Of a stretch of DNA of 19,876 nucleotides, positions 18,063-19,876 are shown piece after piece. A program made the position numbers and the translations under genes. Origin of the DNA: JAABRE01 sp964413275 (lineage in GTDB: Bacteria > Cyanobacteriota > Cyanobacteriia > Cyanobacteriales > JAABRE01); assembly GCA_964413275.1 (NCBI GenBank), contig CAYPSO010000086.1, positions 1 to 19,876 on the forward strand. Reading direction: 5' to 3'. Position 1 is the stretch's first letter; each line of letters begins with the position of its first letter. Under the pieces are notes generated by a model. The model made no database searches. It was not told the DNA's origin and saw nothing but the letters and a program-made list of their open reading frames with translations.

Positions 18063-19517
18063 ATGTTTGATGCTCTAGCTGAACGCTTAGAAGAAGCTTG
18101 GAAACAAGTCAAAGGCCAAGATAAAATATCAGAAACTAATATACAAGATGCCTTAAAAGAAGTACGTCGAGCCTTACTTTCTGCTGATGTTAACTTAGAT
18201 GTTGTCAAAACCTTTATTGGCGATGTCGAAAAAAATGCCCTTGGTGCAGAGGTTATTTCTGGTGTCAACCCCGGTCAACAATTTATCAAAATTGTTTATG
18301 ACGAATTAGTAAAGGTTATGGGGGAAAGTAATGTTCCTCTAGCCAAAGCCGAAACCAAGCCTACAGTCATCTTAATGGCTGGTTTACAAGGTACAGGTAA
18401 AACCACAGCCACAGCCAAATTAGCCCTTTACTTACGCAAACAAAAACGTACCACTTTAATGGTAGCAACCGACGTATATCGTCCTGCCGCTATCGATCAA
18501 CTTATTACCCTCGGTAAATCCATAGATGTACCTGTCTTTGAATTAGGTACAGACGCTAACCCCGTAGAAATTGCCCAAGCAGGTGTAGCTCAAGCCAAAG
18601 AAATGGGAGTTGACACAGTAATCATTGACACCGCAGGACGTTTACAAATAGATGAAGATATGATGGGGGAATTGGCTCAAATTAAAGCCAAAGTTAAACC
18701 CCATGATACCCTATTAGTTGTTGATGCCATGACCGGTCAAGAAGCAGCAAATTTGACTCGTACCTTCAACGATCGCATCGGGATTACAGGAGCAATTTTA
18801 ACAAAATTAGACGGTGATACCAGAGGTGGCGCAGCCTTATCTGTACGTTTAGTTTCTGGCCAACCCATTAAATTTGTGGGTATGGGGGAAAAAGTTGAAG
18901 CCCTAGACCCTTTTTATCCCGAACGTATGGCTTCCCGTATTCTTAATATGGGAGACGTACTTACCCTAGTCGAAAAAGCTCAAGAAGAGATTGATATTGG
19001 CGATGTCGAAAAAATGCAAGCCAAAATCATGGAAGCTCGCTTCGACTTTAATGATTTTGTCAAGCAAATGCGACTCCTTAAAAATATGGGATCATTTGCT
19101 GGAGTGATGAAATTAATCCCCGGCATGAATAAAATTGGGGGTGACGTTTTAGAAAAGGGCGAAGAGCAGCTAAAGCGTACCGAAGTCATGATTAACTCCA
19201 TGACGAAACAAGAGAGAGAAAACCCAGATATTCTCGCATCTTCTCCTAATCGCCGTCGTCGTGTCGCCAAAGGCTCTGGTAATTCTGAAAAAGAAGTATC
19301 CAAACTAATTAGCGATTTTACCCGAATGCGTACCATGATGAAACAAATGGGCATGGGAGGAGGAATGCCAGCAATGCCCGGAATGCCGGGAATGGGTGGC
19401 ATGGGAGATTTATTTGGTGGTAGCGGCATGAATCGCCCCGGTTTTCGCCCCTCTGCTGGTGGCGGCAATAAACAAAAGAAAAAAACTAAAAAGAAAAAAG
19501 GTTTTGGCGATTTATAA
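18063..19517 (+). CDS. ffh: Signal recognition particle GTPase Ffh (SRP54)
   Basis: Protein subunit of the bacterial signal recognition particle: it binds signal sequences together with 4.5S RNA and delivers ribosomes to FtsY at the membrane. 484 residues in the normal N-G-M order: N domain from MFDALAERLEEAWKQ with ALLSADVN (37-44); G domain with P-loop GLQGTGKTT (107-115), DVYRPAA, DTAGR (189-193) and TKLDGD (247-252); M domain about 325-440 with MGSFAGVMKLIPGM and the RNA-binding RRRRVAKGSG motif. The tail is Met/Gly-rich (MGMGGGMPAMPGMPGMGGMG) and ends in a Lys-rich stretch (KQKKKTKKKKGFGDL). The start fits the family exactly. Possible terminator follows at 19524. Confidence 0.97.
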   Translation: MFDALAERLEEAWKQVKGQDKISETNIQDALKEVRRALLSADVNLDVVKTFIGDVEKNALGAEVISGVNPGQQFIKIVYDELVKVMGESNVPLAKAETKPTVILMAGLQGTGKTTATAKLALYLRKQKRTTLMVATDVYRPAAIDQLITLGKSIDVPVFELGTDANPVEIAQAGVAQAKEMGVDTVIIDTAGRLQIDEDMMGELAQIKAKVKPHDTLLVVDAMTGQEAANLTRTFNDRIGITGAILTKLDGDTRGGAALSVRLVSGQPIKFVGMGEKVEALDPFYPERMASRILNMGDVLTLVEKAQEEIDIGDVEKMQAKIMEARFDFNDFVKQMRLLKNMGSFAGVMKLIPGMNKIGGDVLEKGEEQLKRTEVMINSMTKQERENPDILASSPNRRRRVAKGSGNSEKEVSKLISDFTRMRTMMKQMGMGGGMPAMPGMPGMGGMGDLFGGSGMNRPGFRPSAGGGNKQKKKTKKKKGFGDL

Positions 19518-19523
19518 AAGTGG

Positions 19524-19555
19524 GGTGGGCATTGCCCACCTTAAACCATTTTTTT
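19524..19555 (+). terminator. Palindromic terminator after ffh
   Basis: GGTGGGC-ATT-GCCCACC (19524-19540) is a perfect 7-base-pair stem (8 pairs if a 1-base loop is counted) starting 7 bases after the ffh stop codon; a run of seven T follows at 19549-19555. The same GGTGGGCATTGCCCACC palindrome is common between cyanobacterial genes, so it may be a dispersed repeat used as a terminator. Confidence 0.75.
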
Positions 19556-19560
19556 GCTTA

Positions 19561-19876
19561 CAGCAAATTTCGTTCAAACCCGCCACAAATATGGTAAGAT
19601 GAAAAAACTTAAAGAGGTTAATAAGATATGGCAGCATATTCGCTGGATTTACGCCAAAGAATACTAAGTGCGTGGGAAAACAAAGAAAATACTCAAAGAG
19701 GTTTAGCGGAACGATTTAAGGTTAGCTTGTCGTTCATCCGTGATTTGTTGCGTCGATATCGAGAAACAAATGAAATCGCAGCAAAACCTCAAGGTGGAGA
19801 TCGGCGATGCAAGATAAAGGGTGAAGACGAAGAATTATTAAAGACAATAGTTGCAGAACAAAATGATCTATATTTG
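19561..19876 (+). mobile_element. Left end of an IS630-family insertion sequence (cut by window edge)
   Basis: The probable left inverted repeat starts at CAGCAAATTTCGTTCAAACC (19561), directly after a TA dinucleotide (19559-19560). IS630-family elements insert at and duplicate TA, so the junction fits. The right end lies outside the window, so the exact terminus cannot be confirmed. Confidence 0.7.
19628..19876 (+). CDS. IS630-family transposase, N-terminal part (partial)
   Basis: 83 codons are present, open to the window edge. The start MAAYSLDLRQRILSAWE followed by TQRGLAERFKVSLSFIRDLLRRYRETNEIAAKPQGG is the helix-turn-helix DNA-binding region characteristic of IS630-type transposases (about residues 5-60). 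The DDE catalytic domain would lie beyond the edge. The ATG is preceded by AGAGGT about 10 bases upstream, a fair ribosome binding site. Whether the gene is whole or split into two frames, as in some relatives, cannot be seen here. Confidence 0.88.
   Translation, partial: MAAYSLDLRQRILSAWENKENTQRGLAERFKVSLSFIRDLLRRYRETNEIAAKPQGGDRRCKIKGEDEELLKTIVAEQNDLYL

Noticed and set aside
18980..19468. A 162-codon minus-strand open frame opposite ffh
   Set aside because: Antisense of the conserved ffh M domain and its Met/Gly-rich tail; no protein-like features of its own.

Overview
The window looks like chromosomal DNA of a cyanobacterium with AT-rich DNA. The main reasons are a stand-alone GroEL of the cyanobacterial GroEL2 type behind a CIRCE operator, a YwiC-like membrane protein and an AlaC/DapL-like aminotransferase of cyanobacterial type, short tandem heptamer repeats, a perfect HIP1 octamer (GCGATCGC at 5173-5180), and dispersed palindromes of the 'GTAGGTTGGGTT...AAACCCAACA' and 'GGTGGGCATTGCCCACC' kinds. 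Species cannot be read from the sequence; the AT-rich unicellular Cyanobacterium/Geminocystis group is a reasonable guess only.

Layout. 1-159 holds a heptamer tandem array that runs directly into the start codon of a membrane-anchored Ser/Thr protein kinase with a duplicated outer domain (160-2016). On the minus strand follow an AlaC/DapL-like PLP aminotransferase (2082-3281), a small unrecognised protein (3412-3747) and the centrepiece, a 2574-residue secreted protein (4195-11919). Further minus-strand genes are a YwiC-like membrane protein (12338-13156), a GT-C type glycosyltransferase-like membrane protein with a TTG start (13233-14828) and GroEL2 (15203-16870). On the plus strand are a secreted fasciclin (FAS1) protein (17283-17885), the signal recognition particle GTPase Ffh (18063-19517) and the first 83 codons of an IS630-type transposase that runs off the right edge (19628-19876).

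The most interesting locus is the giant gene. One polypeptide combines an endonuclease/exonuclease/phosphatase domain, a phytase-like esterase domain, two SurE nucleotidase domains in tandem, a beta-propeller phytase, a PhoD phosphodiesterase/phosphatase, a cadherin/Ig-like spacer and RTX calcium-binding repeats with a C-terminal type I secretion tail. The motifs checked in the EEP, both SurE, the BPP and the PhoD modules look intact; no catalytic motif was checked in the phytase-like module. Read together this is a single exported enzyme for releasing phosphate from nucleic acids, nucleotides, phosphodiesters and phytate. A three-unit candidate Pho box lies about 85-110 bases upstream, and dispersed palindromic repeats in opposite orientation bracket the gene. 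No type I secretion transporter is in the window, so export must rely on genes elsewhere.

The remaining genes are mostly housekeeping (aminotransferase, chaperonin, Ffh) or envelope-related (kinase, glycosyltransferase, FAS1), and apart from the possible pair at 12338-14828 they look like single transcription units separated by hairpins or long gaps.
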